A stretch of DNA of 64,000 nt, from positions 14,419,227 to 14,483,226 of the forward strand of contig JARWKL010000012.1 in assembly GCA_029961685.1 (NCBI GenBank), written 5' to 3'. Numbering within the stretch: the first letter of the stretch is position 1; the number at the start of each line of letters is the position of its first letter. The stretch comes from Aristolochia californica. Taxonomy: Eukaryota; Streptophyta; Magnoliopsida; Piperales; Aristolochiaceae. The notes beneath the pieces are model-generated. The model was not told the origin of the DNA and ran no database searches. It saw only the letters and a list, made by a program, of their open reading frames with translations. Of this stretch, positions 20,251 to 29,321 are shown one piece after another. Position numbers and translations under genes: made by a program.

Positions 20251-22415
20251 GCTGGTATAGAGAAGAAACCTAGGGGGGCATTTTTAGAGTAGTATGAAGA
20301 GTCTTAAAAAAAGGTTACATCCCTAGACACAAGTCACCTTTGGAGAGTAGGATTGTAACAAACATAACCCTTGTGCTTTCAAGAGTATCCTAAGAAGATA
20401 CACTTGACAGATTTTGGATCAAGTTTACTATGTTGTGGGAAGGTAATATGTACAAAACAGGTACACCCGAAGACTTTCAAGGGAAGTGAAAAAGGATCAC
20501 TATATGGAAACAATAAGGAATATGGGGATCTATGATCAAGAACGGAAGAGGGTACCTATTTATAAGAAAGTGTGCAGTAAGAATGGCATGTGTCCAATAA
20601 AAGTATGGTACTTTCATGCTATACAATAAGCCACGAGGTACCTCAAGAAGATGACAATTCTTCTATTTTGCTACACCATTTTGTTGAGGGGTGTAGACAC
20701 AAGATGTTTGATGGATAATGTCATTCTATTGACAAAAATAGTCAAGATCATTGGAAATATATTCTTTGGCATTATCAAAACTAAGAACTTTTATTGTTTG
20801 ACCGAATTGAGTGACCACCATAGCATGAAAGGATTTAAAAATTAATGGTATTTCAAATAGCTATTTAAAGAGAAATAGCCATGTGGTACGAGTAAAATCA
20901 TTAATAAAGATAATAAAGTACTTAACTCAAGAAATGCATGAGACACTCAAGGGTCCCCATACATCTTTGTGAATCAATGAAAAAGAAGCAACGCTTTTAA
21001 GTTCAGGACAAGGAGAGTATGTGGTCCTTTGGTGTTTGCTTAACTGACACACTTCACAATTTAAACTTGACATATCCTTCAAGGTAGGAAAAAGAAGATG
21101 AAGAGATTGTACGGATGGATGTCCCAACCGATTGTGCCATAGAGTTGTCTTAGTGTGCTTGTTTGAGATGACATTTATTTGAGGCATGTCCAAGTAGTAG
21201 AGCCCCCCTTGTTCACGGCCTCCACCAGTCACCTGCTTTGTTGTAAGATCTTAAAACACACAAGAAGTGGGTGAGATGGTAATGGAGCAATTGAAATGTT
21301 GTGTATATTGATTAACAAATAAAAGATTCAAGGGAAAGGTAGGAACAAAAGTATTATTTGTGAGCAGAAGTCATGGTGTAACAGAGGTGGATCCTTTCCT
21401 TAGAAATTTAGTTTGGGAGCCATCATCAATGGTAACAAATTTATTCGAGAGACAATGAGAGACAAAGTGGAGTAGATTTTTGTTACTTGTGATATGCTCG
21501 GAGGCCCTTGAATCAAATTATCCAGAACGAAGAGGAGGAAGTGGTAGAAATTATACCTGAAGCAGTGGTGACAACATGAGTTGAGGAGGAACTTGGAGGA
21601 GAGACCATTAGAGTTTTTATTTTCTGGAATAAGTCATACTCATCATCGGTAAGGATTTTCTTTTCTGTTGGTGAGGCAAACTTGTCCTCTTTTGTCCTTC
21701 ATATCTTAATGCATGTATTTAATTTATTCGGAGCTATTCATGCGGGATCCAGTTTTTTGGGAATATGAGTCGAAGCAAAAACAAGAATATTTCTAGTGGG
21801 ACATCTTTCACAATCTTTGGAGAGATAGTTCACTAATAGACAAAGGGATAAGTAATTCGACTCATTCACATACAGATCATGAATGTTTGGAATCCACATT
21901 ATGCAAGAAGACATTGCTTTTGCTACCATTTACTGAGGCTTGATTATCCTTGGCCCATTCCGGTGTGCCATGGATTTTCAAACACTGATCGATAGTGTGG
22001 CCATATTTCCCATATTGGGTGCATTCCTTGCCTTCTATTATGGAAGAACCATTCCTTCCACCTCTTCCTTGTCCTCCTCTATAATTTCTTCTACATTCCC
22101 TTATTCCCAGAGTAAATAGCAGATGATACTTCAGTGGGAGAAGGGGAAGAAGAGTCTAGAATATGGAGTAATGTGGCACATACATCATCAAAGGTGGGAA
22201 TAACTGAGGAGCTAAGGAGTTGAGTTTAAGCAACCTTGAGATATGACTTCATATTTTCTAGGAAAATGGCAGTGGCTAAGGTTTCCTTCTACTTGTCTTG
22301 GATAGTGACATCGGTGGAGTTAGGCTGTGCTAGCTTCCATTCTTGAAGAAGGCCTCTAAATTGAGCCAAATATTCATAGTTTTTCCTTATTTAGTATTGA
22401 ACATATTTTTTAGAA
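20251..22415 (-). pseudogene. H gag, protease and integrase
   Basis: On the minus strand, gag C-terminal sequence lies at about 21740-22415 (QFRGLLQEWK-like), protease near 21480-21520 with FDSRASEHITSN (active-site G replaced by R), GAG-pre-integrase at 20927-21232 (GREQGGLYYLD, LWHNRLGHPSVQSL, CEVCQLSKHQR), and integrase core remains at 20280-20930 with stops. The gag N-terminus and 5' LTR are absent. Confidence 0.8.
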
Positions 22416-23095
22416 TATTGATAAGAATGAAAAATGTCATATTTTTCTCCCTTAATTCTTAGTTTTTTATAATTATTTTTTCCTAAATATACTCATTATT
22501 CTTATATTTTGATTTTGGATGCAAATACAGGTGTTAAGTGCAAAACGAAGTTAATTGGGCGATTCTGGACAGTTTCAATAATGATTTGTAATATGAACAT
22601 AAGTCTCTCATCTGATCTCTGATTTAGATGATTCAAGATGATATGGAACGCCAAGAAAAATTTCTACAACTTTTATGTTTTGAAGTTTAAGATATACTGG
22701 CTGAATTAAGGTCGAAATCTGGCTTGAAGTCGTGGCATGTGCACTGTGACTTCCTGCAACGGGAAAAAAGGGCCAGGGGAGGGGGAATAAAAAGAGGAAA
22801 ACCCTAAACCTTAAGGGACTAAGAAGAGAAGGAGGCACAAGGAGAGTTCGGCCGACCCCCTCTCTTTTTACGTTCTCCAGATTTTCCTCTTCTTCTCTCT
22901 TGTTTTTCCTTCAGTTTTCTACATGGCTCCATGTGGCTAAACTTTCAAACTTGGTCAAAGGAAACCGAAGCCAACAGAATCAATAAAACTGTGAGATCTA
23001 ATTTGTTTTCATCATTAAATATATGTTTTGAGTAGCAGATGTTCTTCTACAATTTTTTCATGATTGTCTTGTTTAATCACTAGGAAGCCTACTAG
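22416..23095. other. Unclassified LTR-like DNA
   Basis: The segment includes TGTTAAGTGCAAAACG near 22531 and phrases such as AAGTCTCTCATCTGATCTCTG and TCTACAACTTTTATGTTTTGAAG, the style of long plant Ty3 LTRs (Tekay or Tat types). I see no coding sequence. It lies between truncated H and truncated D, so it may be part of the element whose loss removed both ends. Confidence 0.35.
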
Positions 23096-23502
23096 TTTAT
23101 TACTCGTTGCAATCTACTGCCAGGTTAGTCCTTCATCAATCCCAGCACCCCATTGCATATTTCAGCTGGCAATTCGCCCTCATCCATCATCAATTGCCAG
23201 CCTACGAGCGAGAATTAATCGGGTTAGCAAAGGCCGTGCAACACTGGAGGCCTTATTTGTGGGGCCGTTTCTTTCGCATCCACACTGATCATTTCAGCCT
23301 CAAGTTCTTGCTGGACCAACTCATCTCCACTCCACCTCAACAACACTGGATCAACAAGCTCATGGTCTTCGATTTTGCAGTGGAACACAAACCAGGGCCC
23401 TTGAACCGAGCAGCGGATGCTCTCTCCCGTCGGTCAGACGCCTCACTGCAACTCGCAGCCATCAGTCACCCCACACCAATGCTGCTAGAGGCCATACGTT
23501 AG
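23096..23502 (+). pseudogene. D RNase H
   Basis: QSQHPIAYFSWQFALIHHQL, AYERELIGLAKAVQHW, THTD-type block (RIHTDHFSLKFLLDQL) and NRAADALSRRSDASLQ identify Ty3 RNase H. The upstream half is missing; the frame ends at TAG 23500-23502. Confidence 0.88.
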
Positions 23503-24892
23503 GAGCACCAGTCCACAGTTGCATTACAACAGCTGTCCTAGAAAATTACAGTAGGTCAGGTGACGCTACACTGGTCTATCCTGGACCATATCATCCTGCA
23601 CAAGCGGCTCCTGTCTTCATCTCCATTGGTGCTGAAAATTTTATCAGCCTACCATGACAGCGTACATGAAGGGCTCCAGAAAATGGGACAGCGGATACGC
23701 GGCGATTTCTATTGGGCTGGGTTGAGGTCTCATGTTGCTGAATTTGTTGCTGCCTACCTGATCTGCCATCACAACAAGGCCGACCATTTGTCTCCGACTG
23801 GGGTGCTCCAGCCCCTCGACCTTCCTACTCAGGTATGGTTTGACCTCTCCATGGATTTTATTGAAGGATTACTAAGAGCAGCGGGTAAATCCATCCTTTT
23901 AGTTGTGGTTGATCGGCTATCTAAATATGCCCATTTCATGCCCATGGCCCATCCGTATACAGCAACCACAGTCGCCCAAATTTTTGTTGACAACATTGTT
24001 CGTTTGCATGGCATTCTCGAGTCAATAGTGAGTGATCGGGATGTGATCTTCACCAGCGACTTCTGAAAAGAAGTCTTCAGGCTCTGCAACACGAAACTCA
24101 AATATTCCTCTGCATACCACCCACAAATAGATGGTCAGACCGAAGTCGTGAACCGCACCATCGAGATGTACTTAAGGTGCCTTGTGGGGGACAGCCCCAA
24201 GAAATGGGTTCTCTACATTAGCTGGGCCGAGTATTGCTACAACACCTCATATCACACCGCCTTACAGGAGACCCCCTTAAAAATTCTCTATGGCCGGGAC
24301 CCACCCGTCTACTCTACACCACAGGGTCCACTCGTGTGGACGCAGTTGATCATGCTTTGCACAACAGAGATCAATTGCTAGCAAATGCCCTCGCCTGGCT
24401 TCAACAAGCTCAAGCCTGTATGAAGCTTCAGTATGATCAGCACCACTAGGATGTGCAGTATCAACCCGACGATTTTGTGTGGCTCCTCCTCAAGCCATAT
24501 CGCCAGCACTCTATTGCCGGGACACACCACAAGCTATCCCCCAAGTACTTTGGGCCATACAAAATTTTTCTGCGAGTGGGACATGTTTCATATCACCTCC
24601 AGCTACCACCGGAGTCTCAAATCCTTTATGTTTTCCATGTTTCACTGCTCAAGCCTCTCAAGGGAACACCACCTCAGTCCATCCCTGCTCTGCCACCGGT
24701 TGAAGAAGGTAAGGTCTCTCTCACTCCGATCAAAATTCTGCAGTCTAGGCAGCTCCAGGACAGCACCCAGATTTTGGTTCAATGGTCACATACTGATCCC
24801 ATCGAGGCCACGTGGGAAGACTTACAGGTGTTTCAGCATGTGTACCCTTCATTTGAGCTTGGGGACAAGCTCTCTTTCAAAAGGGTGAGTGA
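23503..24892 (+). pseudogene. D integrase and chromodomain
   Basis: Integrase HHCC (YHDSVHEGLQKM ... CHHNKADH), DDE blocks ([34 protein letters not shown]) and C-terminus ([34 protein letters not shown]) are visible. The chromodomain at about 24690-24880 reads STQILVQWSHTDPIEATWED. Stops at 23539-23541 and 24064-24066 and a frameshift near 24330 disable it. Pol again runs into the LTR (DVIDSIAE, then a stop). Confidence 0.9.
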
Positions 24893-25485
24893 TGTTATAG
24901 ACTCGATAGCCGAATGAGTCATTCAAAGGCGTCACATTTGAAGTGTTTATGGAAGTGTTTTTTATTGGAATTAATTCAGCATTCTCAGCAACTATTTCAG
25001 CAGCTCAGCAAATTCAGCATGATGAGCATGTAAGCCAAGATGGCTATTTTTGTAATTCTGATTGATGCAGAAACTTAGCTCAATTTGTTTGTTTCAGCTT
25101 TAGACATGTAAGCCATATAATGGTTATGTATGTATTTATTTTGGCTCCTCTTCGAACAAGCTTAAGAAGGGGCAAGTGGAAATGAAACCTATCAAACATT
25201 TGAACCTAGAAACAGAACACGAACAGGGAGGTTCCCCTCTTGTCGAACTAGGTTGTTGTCTCCCTTCACGAGCAGTAGGTTACGGTCTCCCTTGGAGCTG
25301 GGTTACCCTTCCTTCCTTCCATCACTTCCAAGCTCTTCCCTCTTCTCCTTTCCGTCACACATTTCACCCAGAATTTGCCATTATAGGCAGATCTAGACGA
25401 GTACAACACACTGGTGTTGAACCTGTGCTGGACGCAGAGTCTCCTTCCCGTTGGATTACAAGGTCCATGGTCCGATACCATAACA
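24893..25485 (+). repeat. 3' LTR of D
   Basis: It starts TGTTATAGACTCGATAGCCG and ends GATACCATAACA (593 bp). It matches the LTR of N (37367-37941, opposite strand). Confidence 0.85.
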
Positions 25486-25602
25486 CAACATCTCACATCA
25501 TAGGTCATTCTAAGCATCCTAAATCATTCCCAACGTCGTCATCAAATCCTGAAGCCAGAGGAGATCGCCGGGTGACTCGATCCATGGCAAGGGAACCTAA
25601 CA
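25486..25602 (+). repeat. Truncated 5' LTR of B
   Basis: The 117-bp tail ends GGGTGACTCGATCCATGGCA...CCTAACA and aligns with the end of element C's LTR. Its upstream part was lost with D's insertion or deletion. The Gag start (RRVTRSMAREPN) is encoded here. Confidence 0.75.
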
Positions 25603-26077
25603 TTGTGGTTTCAGATAGGACCACCGTAGGTGATTCCTTTTCCTTGCTGATTTGCGAAATTTCATGGAGGAAAATCATGTGGAGGTTCAAACTCGGGTTG
25701 ACGCACTGCAACATGAAGTTTTCGCCCTCAAAGACAACTTCCAGCAAATGATGGTTTGAATGGAAGAAGGGTTTGCTCGGATTACGGCTCAGCTAGGCAG
25801 TTCCTCACGCCCTTCAGACCACCCACCACCCCATCCCCCTCCAACACCACCACATTTGTGCCAACCACCTCCTCCAGCCGTGGGAGTCCAGGGACCAGGC
25901 CATACGACGGTGCCCAAGTACATTAAGTTAGACTTTCCCATGTATGATGGGTCTTCGGACCGTCTGATTTGGTTACACCAGTGTGACCAATTCTTTTGGA
26001 ATCAAAGAACCCAGCCCGAGGACAGGGTTCCATTAGCTGCATACCACATGCTCGATGAAGCGCTGGTATGGTCTTAA
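25541..26077 (+). pseudogene. gag: B gag N-terminus and start of core
   Basis: Gag begins inside the LTR tail (VTRSMAREPNIVVSDRTT), with a frameshift near 25650, then a helical segment, a stop at 25757-25759, a proline-rich linker (PHPPPTPPHLCQPPPPAVG) and the core FPMYDGSSDRLIWLHQCDQF and LAAYHMLDEALVW. The core stops abruptly where A continues with FHHY; from about 26072 the DNA is host-derived. Confidence 0.85.
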
Positions 26078-26098
26078 GGCCTCTTCAATGGCACTCTT

Positions 26099-26214
26099 TG
26101 GGGAAAACCTTGTTGGAAATGTTTAGAGAAATATCCCTGAAGATGACCCCCGAAATCCTACTATTATTGCTGACAATGTAGGTGATAATATGGGAGATAT
26201 TTCTGGAATGGGTG
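26099..26214 (+). pseudogene. Captured H+-pyrophosphatase fragment
   Basis: About 38 codons read ENLVGNV, a TAG, then [20 protein letters not shown] and [10 protein letters not shown]. This is the acidic motif of membrane H+-translocating pyrophosphatase (vacuolar type I in plants, [17 protein letters not shown] in the family), which binds Mg-pyrophosphate while pumping protons into the vacuole. Only this motif is present, out of about 760 residues. It joins directly and in frame to PPR sequence. The family match is strong because the motif is highly specific. Confidence 0.88.
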
Positions 26215-26510
26215 CTTTAGATCTTGGAGAAGGGATTAATGGATGCATAGAGGAAGCTGCTGGTTTTGCAGCACGTGAGCTATGCAGAGATTCACTTGGT
26301 TTGTTTGCTGAACTGCAATCTTATGGCGTTGGACTAGATGAGGTAACCTACCTAGGTTTGTTCAATGCTTATGCTCATGGTAGTTTAGTACATAATTCTG
26401 GGCAATTTGATGAACATGGACTGGCTCCAATGACTGAAAACTATGCCGGCATGGTGGCTGTTCTCAGTCGATCAGGTCAGTTACATGGGGAGCTTGAGCT
26501 TAGTGCCTAG
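26215..26510 (+). pseudogene. Captured PPR fragment 1
   Basis: The frame continues from the pyrophosphatase motif into [55 protein letters not shown] and [12 protein letters not shown], the C-terminal PPR/E-motif pattern of PLS-class proteins that act in organellar RNA editing or processing. A TAG at 26508-26510 ends it, but the same frame stays open beyond. Confidence 0.85.
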
Positions 26511-27005
26511 TTCATTCCAAAATCTGCCAACAAACCAAAGGTGTGGACTAGTAAGATTGTCGGGTATGCTCAGAACAAGCCACCTAAGGAGTCTATTGGA
26601 TTCTTCAAAAAAATGATGTATGCCGGTGTTAAGCTAGATGGTGTTGCTGTTATTTCAGTCCTCTCAGCTTTTGGCAAGTTGAAGGTGTTAGATATTGGTC
26701 TATGGATTCATGACTTGGTTAATAGAGACAATATTCCTATGAGTAGCAAGTTGGTAGTGACCTTAGTTGACATATATGCCAAATGTCGAGAAATCAAAGT
26801 TGTTCATTCTGTTTTTGATAGCATGGACCAGCAAGTTCTGCCAGCATGGAATGCTCTCATTGCTGGTTACTGCACATTGGGCAATCTTACCAGTGCTCGC
26901 TCATTCTTTGATCCAAGGAACGAGAAAAATATACCGATCTCTACCTTGTGTTGGAATTTTTGTGCAGCCATAGCAACTGTGTATTTTTCAGCAGTTTATG
27001 CATAG
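26511..27005 (+). pseudogene. Captured PPR fragment 2
   Basis: The same frame carries VWTSKIVGYAQNKPPKESIG, FFKKMMYAGVKLDGVAVISV, LSAFGKLKVLDIGLWIHDLV, VVTLVDIYAKCREIKVVHSV and AWNALIAGYCTLGNLTSARS: about four degenerate PPR repeats of PLS type. They look like a different part, and perhaps a different protein, than fragment 1. There is no intron and only one stop (27003-27005). Confidence 0.88.
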
Positions 27006-27260
27006 AAAAGTGAGGGTACACTGGAAGAACTTGGGCAGACAGCAGTAATTATGAATGTTTGGATCACAAAAATCGGAGTTGTGTCTCTATTTGAATCTGT
27101 GCAACCATTGGTATGTAGGGTGTATGTTGTTGCCACCCAGTTTCATGACATGCCTATCAAGGCACTTAAGGTGGATGATACTAGAAGATTTTTTTTACCA
27201 AATCTCACAGAGGAATTAAATTTTTTGGAATGCAATAATTTTGGGACACTATATTCATGA
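27006..27260 (+). pseudogene. Unrecognised segment in the same frame
   Basis: The frame shared with the pyrophosphatase and PPR parts continues open for about 80 more codons (LEELGQTAVIMNVWITKIGV, SLFESVQPLVCRVYVVATQF, HDMPIKALKVDDTRRFFLPN). I do not recognise the protein. Position and frame suggest another captured host fragment. The frame ends at TGA 27258-27260. Confidence 0.45.
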
Positions 27261-27871
27261 ATGTCTAGCATCAATGGTGGGACAGAGTTCCAGGAACAAA
27301 ACAGATGCAGGTAGTTGTGCAGTTTTTCTTGCCAATGGAGGTTCAGAGTCTGATGCTACTGTCAGTTTCAGGGGTACCTCATATGCTTTACCTACTTGGT
27401 CTGTGAGCATCCTACCTGATTTCCAGAATGTGGTCTTCAACACAACAAAGATTAACTCTCCAACTACTTGTTTGGCAATGAGATGCCTTAAGTCTAGCTC
27501 CCAAAATATTGTTGGTTCTTTGGAAGTATTCCAGTCTAGTTGGAACTGGATGATTGAACCTGTGGGCATCACATAGAGCGACTCCCTCGCAAAATCTAGA
27601 CTATTGGAGCAAACTAATACCACTACTGATGTTAGTAACTATTTGTGGTATTCAACCAATGGACTCAATAATGCTCTCCATGATTTTGTCAATGGGAAAC
27701 TTATCGGGGATGGCTGGGGAGACAATGGCAATGCAAAAGTCACTGTGGAAAATGACATTACACTTGCACTTGGGAGAAACATTATGGATTTTTAAGTGCT
27801 ACAGTTGGTCTCCATAACTATGAGGCCTTCTTTGATACTTGCGGTGCTGAAATTGCTGACCCTGTTAAGCT
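27261..27871 (+). pseudogene. Captured beta-galactosidase (GH35) fragments
   Basis: Blocks read CAVFLANGGSESDATVSFRG, YALPTWSVSILPDFQNVVFN, WMIEPVGIT, LLEQTNTTTDVSNYLWYST, ALHDFVNGKLIGDGWGDNGN and TVGLHNYEAFFDTCGAEI. These are in the order of the C-terminal half of plant GH35 beta-galactosidases (closest from memory to Arabidopsis BGAL8 or BGAL10), apoplastic cell-wall enzymes. The catalytic glutamates lie upstream in the family and are absent. The block between DVSNYLWYS and ALHDFVNG is shortened. No intron interrupts the blocks although plant BGAL genes have many. Stops at 27574-27576 and 27793-27795 plus a frameshift break it. Confidence 0.88.
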
Positions 27872-27992
27872 CAAGGGTTGTCCAGTGGGCTGCCACTGAT
27901 GCCGTGGATGCTACTTGGGAAGATGTGGAGATGTTCGGCAAGCCTACCCTACTTTCGAGCTTGAGGAAAAACTCGTTCTCCAGGGGGTGTAA
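27872..27992 (+). pseudogene. B chromodomain end
   Basis: VVQWAATDAVDATWEDVEMF is the chromodomain core (compare ILVQWADADPSDTTWEP in A). A frameshift follows, then YPTFELEEKLVLQ-type sequence in another frame and NVMNSIAGRLIRRH running into the LTR. This is the only Pol part kept in B. Confidence 0.85.
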
Positions 27993-28367
27993 TGTTATGA
28001 ACTCAATAGCAGGCCGACTCATTCGGAGGCACTGTGGCTTAGTCAATTACTTAGTTGTTAAGTTACTTAGTCAGTAAATTAAGTCAATTACTTAGTCATT
28101 AAGTTTATTTACTTTAAATGCCGAGGGGAAAATCTGTAATTTTCTCTTAAACCTTGTTGACGTGATCCCTATTTAGGGGTGTAAGGAATGGAAAAAGAGA
28201 TAAGTCTGAATTTAGGTTAAACAAAGGGTTTTGAGTTCTCCTAAATGAGCTCAGGGGTGTGCATTCTCCTTAACGAACCTAGGGTCCCAAGCTTCCCTTC
28301 GGCTTGATTTTCTTCTCTTCTCTTCTTCTTCCCTATGAATCACTATGTTAGATCCGGGACCGTAACA
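27993..28367 (+). repeat. 3' LTR of B
   Basis: It starts TGTTATGAACTCAATAGC after a purine tract (CCAGGGGGTGTAA) and ends GATCCGGGACCGTAACA (375 bp). It contains repeated AATTACTTAGTCA units near 28045-28100. Bases 28368-28372 (tactc) would be the target duplicate; element H has GGATACTC at the homologous place. Confidence 0.75.
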
Positions 28368-29022
28368 TACTCTCACACAGAGAAGGGTTATGTTTGCTAA
28401 AATCCTACTCTCCAAAGGTTACTTGTGTCTAGGGATGTAATAATGTTTCAAAGACTCTTCATACTACTCCAAAAATCCCCCTCCCGGTCTCTCCTTTGTA
28501 CCAGCCTCTCCTCGACCAGTTGTTCTTCGTGCTACAAAAATTGTTCTACCCCCTAAAGCATTGGTTGACACCACATCTGCGGAGTTTATAGATCCCATCA
28601 AGGTAAATCCATCTTCTCCTATTCCTTTTGGACCACAATATGACACTCAACCCATCGTCGTAAGTAAATAACCTAGAGCTTACACTTGGCCCCCTACTTC
28701 TCATCCCATATCCAATTTTGTGTCTCACCATCATTTATCTTCTTCATGTTGTCAATTTCTTGCATCTATCTTCTCCATCTCTGTCCCACAGTCCTATGAG
28801 GAGGCTTTGAGACATCTAGGGTAGAAGGCGGCAATGGAATAAGAAATGCAGTCAGTCTATGAGAATCAGACATGGGCTCTAATTCCTCTTCCATCAAGCA
28901 AAAAACTTGTCAACTATAAGTGGGTTTAGACGGTTAAACACAATCTGGATGGGTCAGTTATTCACCTTAAGACCCACCTCCTAGCCAAAGGCTATACTTA
29001 GTGCTATGAAATAGATTATGAG
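28368..29022 (+). pseudogene. K linker and start of RT
   Basis: KALVDTTSAEFIDPIKV, PTSHPISNFVSHHHLSSSC, SVPQSYEEALRHL, then NQTWALIPLPSS, YKWV and HLKTHLLAKGYT with scattered stops correspond to H at 19060-19590. It ends at ATGAG, the target of E. Confidence 0.85.
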
Positions 29023-29321
29023 TGTTGAAGAGCAAATATGAAAGAGTCTTTCATGACTCTCACAATAAGAAGTCTTACAAAGCCAAAATTATTATGCAAG
29101 TAGGTCTCACATAAGAGTTTTAGTTATGTTAGTCTTCTATTTATGTTGAGTTACTTATTATGCTAGGACTTATCTTTAAGTGTTAGAGTTTGGGTATAAT
29201 TGGGACAAGGGGTAGTTTAATTGCAATTGGAGTTTACTACTTTCCTCAGTTATAAATAGGGGTTCATGTACTCATATTACATCAAGTCAATGAAGTTCTT
29301 CTCTTTTCCATAAATTCAACA
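29023..29321 (+). repeat. 5' LTR of E
   Basis: Starts TGTTGAAGAGCAAATATG, ends CATAAATTCAACA. The downstream half resembles L, S, DD, X and F LTRs, while the first 80 bases differ. Confidence 0.9.

Larger units (their letters stand above)
12654..22415 (-). mobile_element. Element H: copia (Ale/Ivana-like), split by I and J, 5' end lost
   Basis: On the minus strand Gag, protease, GAG-pre-integrase, integrase, RT and RNase H run from 22415 to 13086, followed by a polypurine tract (CTTGAGGGGGAG) and the 3' LTR 12654-13085. Tork-like element I (13255-17985) lies in the RNase H tail and solo LTR J (19595-20250) lies between integrase and RT. The 5' LTR is missing: the gag sequence ends abruptly near 22415. 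Element K is a close relative and shows the uninterrupted sequence at both insertion sites. Confidence 0.85.
23096..25485 (+). mobile_element. Element D: 5'-truncated chromovirus with 3' LTR
   Basis: The element begins abruptly in RNase H and runs through integrase and chromodomain into an N-type LTR (24893-25485). It appears inserted in the 5' LTR of element B: directly after its LTR the bases caaca are followed by the tail of a different, C-type LTR. Gag, protease and RT of D and its 5' LTR are lost. Confidence 0.82.
25486..28367 (+). mobile_element. Element B: chromovirus-derived carrier of host-gene fragments
   Basis: The order is C-type LTR tail (25486-25602), PBS-like TTGTGGTTTCAGATAGG, Gag start and core (25541-26072), then fragments of H+-pyrophosphatase, two PPR segments, an unknown segment and beta-galactosidase, then chromodomain (about 27872-27990) and a 3' LTR (27993-28367). 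All pieces have the same sense. Protease, RT, RNase H and integrase are absent. The right flank (tactc, then copia K sequence) indicates insertion in K. Maize Bs1 is the known precedent for this architecture. The 5' LTR tail and the 3' LTR end do not match, so B is a recombinant or belongs to two subfamilies. Confidence 0.8.

Noticed and set aside
22608..22838. Minus-strand frame with a hydrophobic start as a secreted peptide
   Set aside because: Low-complexity reading of LTR-like DNA; no supporting context.
26215..27005. PPR sequence as a functional host gene
   Set aside because: Only a few repeats, TAG interruptions, and a position between gag and chromodomain within one LTR-bounded unit argue for captured fragments.
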